Assembly: GCA_003155705.1 (NCBI GenBank)
Contig: PMEC01000224.1
Span: forward strand, 272-6,229
DNA: 5,958 nucleotides
Reading direction: 5' to 3'
DNA from: Bacteroidales bacterium
GTDB lineage: Bacteria > Bacteroidota > Bacteroidia > Bacteroidales > VadinHA17
The notes beneath the pieces are model-generated. The model ran no database searches. It was not told the DNA's origin and was given only the letters and a program-made list of their open reading frames with translations. A program made the translations under genes and the position numbers. Shown here one piece after another: positions 5,399-5,958 of the stretch (the stretch's first letter is position 1; each line of letters begins with the position of its first letter).

Positions 5399-5958
5399 AT
5401 GAAAGAAAACGAAATTATCAGTCATTATAATAACCACCCTAACCTCGAAGGTCTTATTGGTGCTTTCAGCAATTCAGAGGTAAGAAGGATTTGTCTTGAT
5501 GGATTAACAGGTTCATCAAAAGCAATTATTTTGGCCGGGGTTTTTCTTAAAATGCAGAACACTCATCTTGTAATAATTCCAGAGAAAGAGGATGCAGCAT
5601 ATTTCTATAACGATCTGGTTTCAATGGTTGGAGATGATAATGTTTTCTTCTTTCCTTCAACTTACAAGAGATCTGTGCAGTACGGTCAGACAGAACCTGC
5701 AAACATTGTATTAAGGACCGAGGTTCTTAACCATCTTGCTTCAGGCAAAAGAAAAAGCATTCTTGTAAGCTATCCCGAGTCAGTGATGGAAAAAGTAGTC
5801 AGTAAACCTGACCTGAAGAAGAATACATTCCATATTAAAAAGGGAGACAGGATCTCTCTTGAATTTCTCGAGGAGATACTGCAGGAATATCATTTCACAC
5901 GTACTGATTTTGTCTATGAACCGGGGCAATATTCAATAAGAGGAAGCATTGCCGATGT
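5399..5958 (+). CDS. mfd: Transcription-repair coupling factor Mfd, N-terminal part (runs off the window)
   Basis: Mfd binds RNA polymerase stalled at DNA damage, pushes it off using an ATP-driven translocase, and recruits UvrA for nucleotide excision repair. The first 186 codons are present and open to the window edge. The visible part is the UvrB-like N-terminal module (D1a/D2), with LDGLTGSSKAIILAG (33-47, a degenerate P-loop-like turn typical of this non-ATPase module), LVIIPEKEDA (57-66), VFFFPS (82-87) and the family signature FVYEPGQYSIRGSIADV near the end. The translocase and RNA-polymerase-interaction domains would lie beyond the window. ATG 5399 is chosen because it gives the usual short lead (MKENEIISHYN) before the conserved domain. 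No Shine-Dalgarno sequence is obvious. The gene lies just right of the DUF559 repeat unit, from which it is separated by about 127 bp. Confidence 0.94.
   Translation, partial: MKENEIISHYNNHPNLEGLIGAFSNSEVRRICLDGLTGSSKAIILAGVFLKMQNTHLVIIPEKEDAAYFYNDLVSMVGDDNVFFFPSTYKRSVQYGQTEPANIVLRTEVLNHLASGKRKSILVSYPESVMEKVVSKPDLKKNTFHIKKGDRISLEFLEEILQEYHFTRTDFVYEPGQYSIRGSIAD

Overview
The window looks like chromosomal DNA from a member of the Bacteroidota, probably a Bacteroidales-like organism. The DNA is AT-rich. The dihydroorotase (GIKLFLGSSTG motif) and the aspartate kinase (IRHYTKEA...LLEQRTR tail) are of the kind I know from that phylum. Promoter-like sites match the Bacteroidota -7 consensus TAnnTTTG, and Shine-Dalgarno sequences are mostly absent. 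This assignment comes from recognised protein motifs, not from a database search.

Left part (1-2080, plus strand). The window opens in the last 34 codons of a polyprenol-phosphate mannosyltransferase-like glycosyltransferase. After an 82-bp gap comes pyrC (dihydroorotase, pyrimidine synthesis). A small lipoprotein gene of unknown function follows 7 bp later and is almost certainly co-transcribed with pyrC. The dihydroorotase has Gln where the first His of the HxH metal motif is usual.

Middle part (2099-4513). A stand-alone aspartate kinase (lysC-type) lies on the minus strand, convergent with the lipoprotein gene across 18 bp. It is divergent from fbp (class I fructose-1,6-bisphosphatase, plus strand) across 138 bp. 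That divergent region holds a -7 match and a 12-bp palindrome just before fbp. These are intact housekeeping genes.

Accessory part (about 4519-5271). Directly after the fbp stop there is a degenerate tandem array with a 41-bp period, built on the box TACCCCTAAATCCC(CC). An inverted copy of the same box lies about 600 bp further on. Between them, on the minus strand, is a DUF559 (Vsr-like, PD-(D/E)XK-type) small endonuclease-like gene. It is interrupted by one in-frame TGA at the usually glycine codon of the EIDG motif. Its reading frame then continues for 58 codons and ends inside the flanking repeat. Gene plus inverted repeats look like one inserted unit, possibly a small non-autonomous or self-homing element. 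This is the most interesting part of the window.

Right part (5272-5958, plus strand). Three inverted repeats within about 80 bp precede a -7 match and the start of mfd (transcription-repair coupling factor). The first 186 codons of mfd are present before the window ends.
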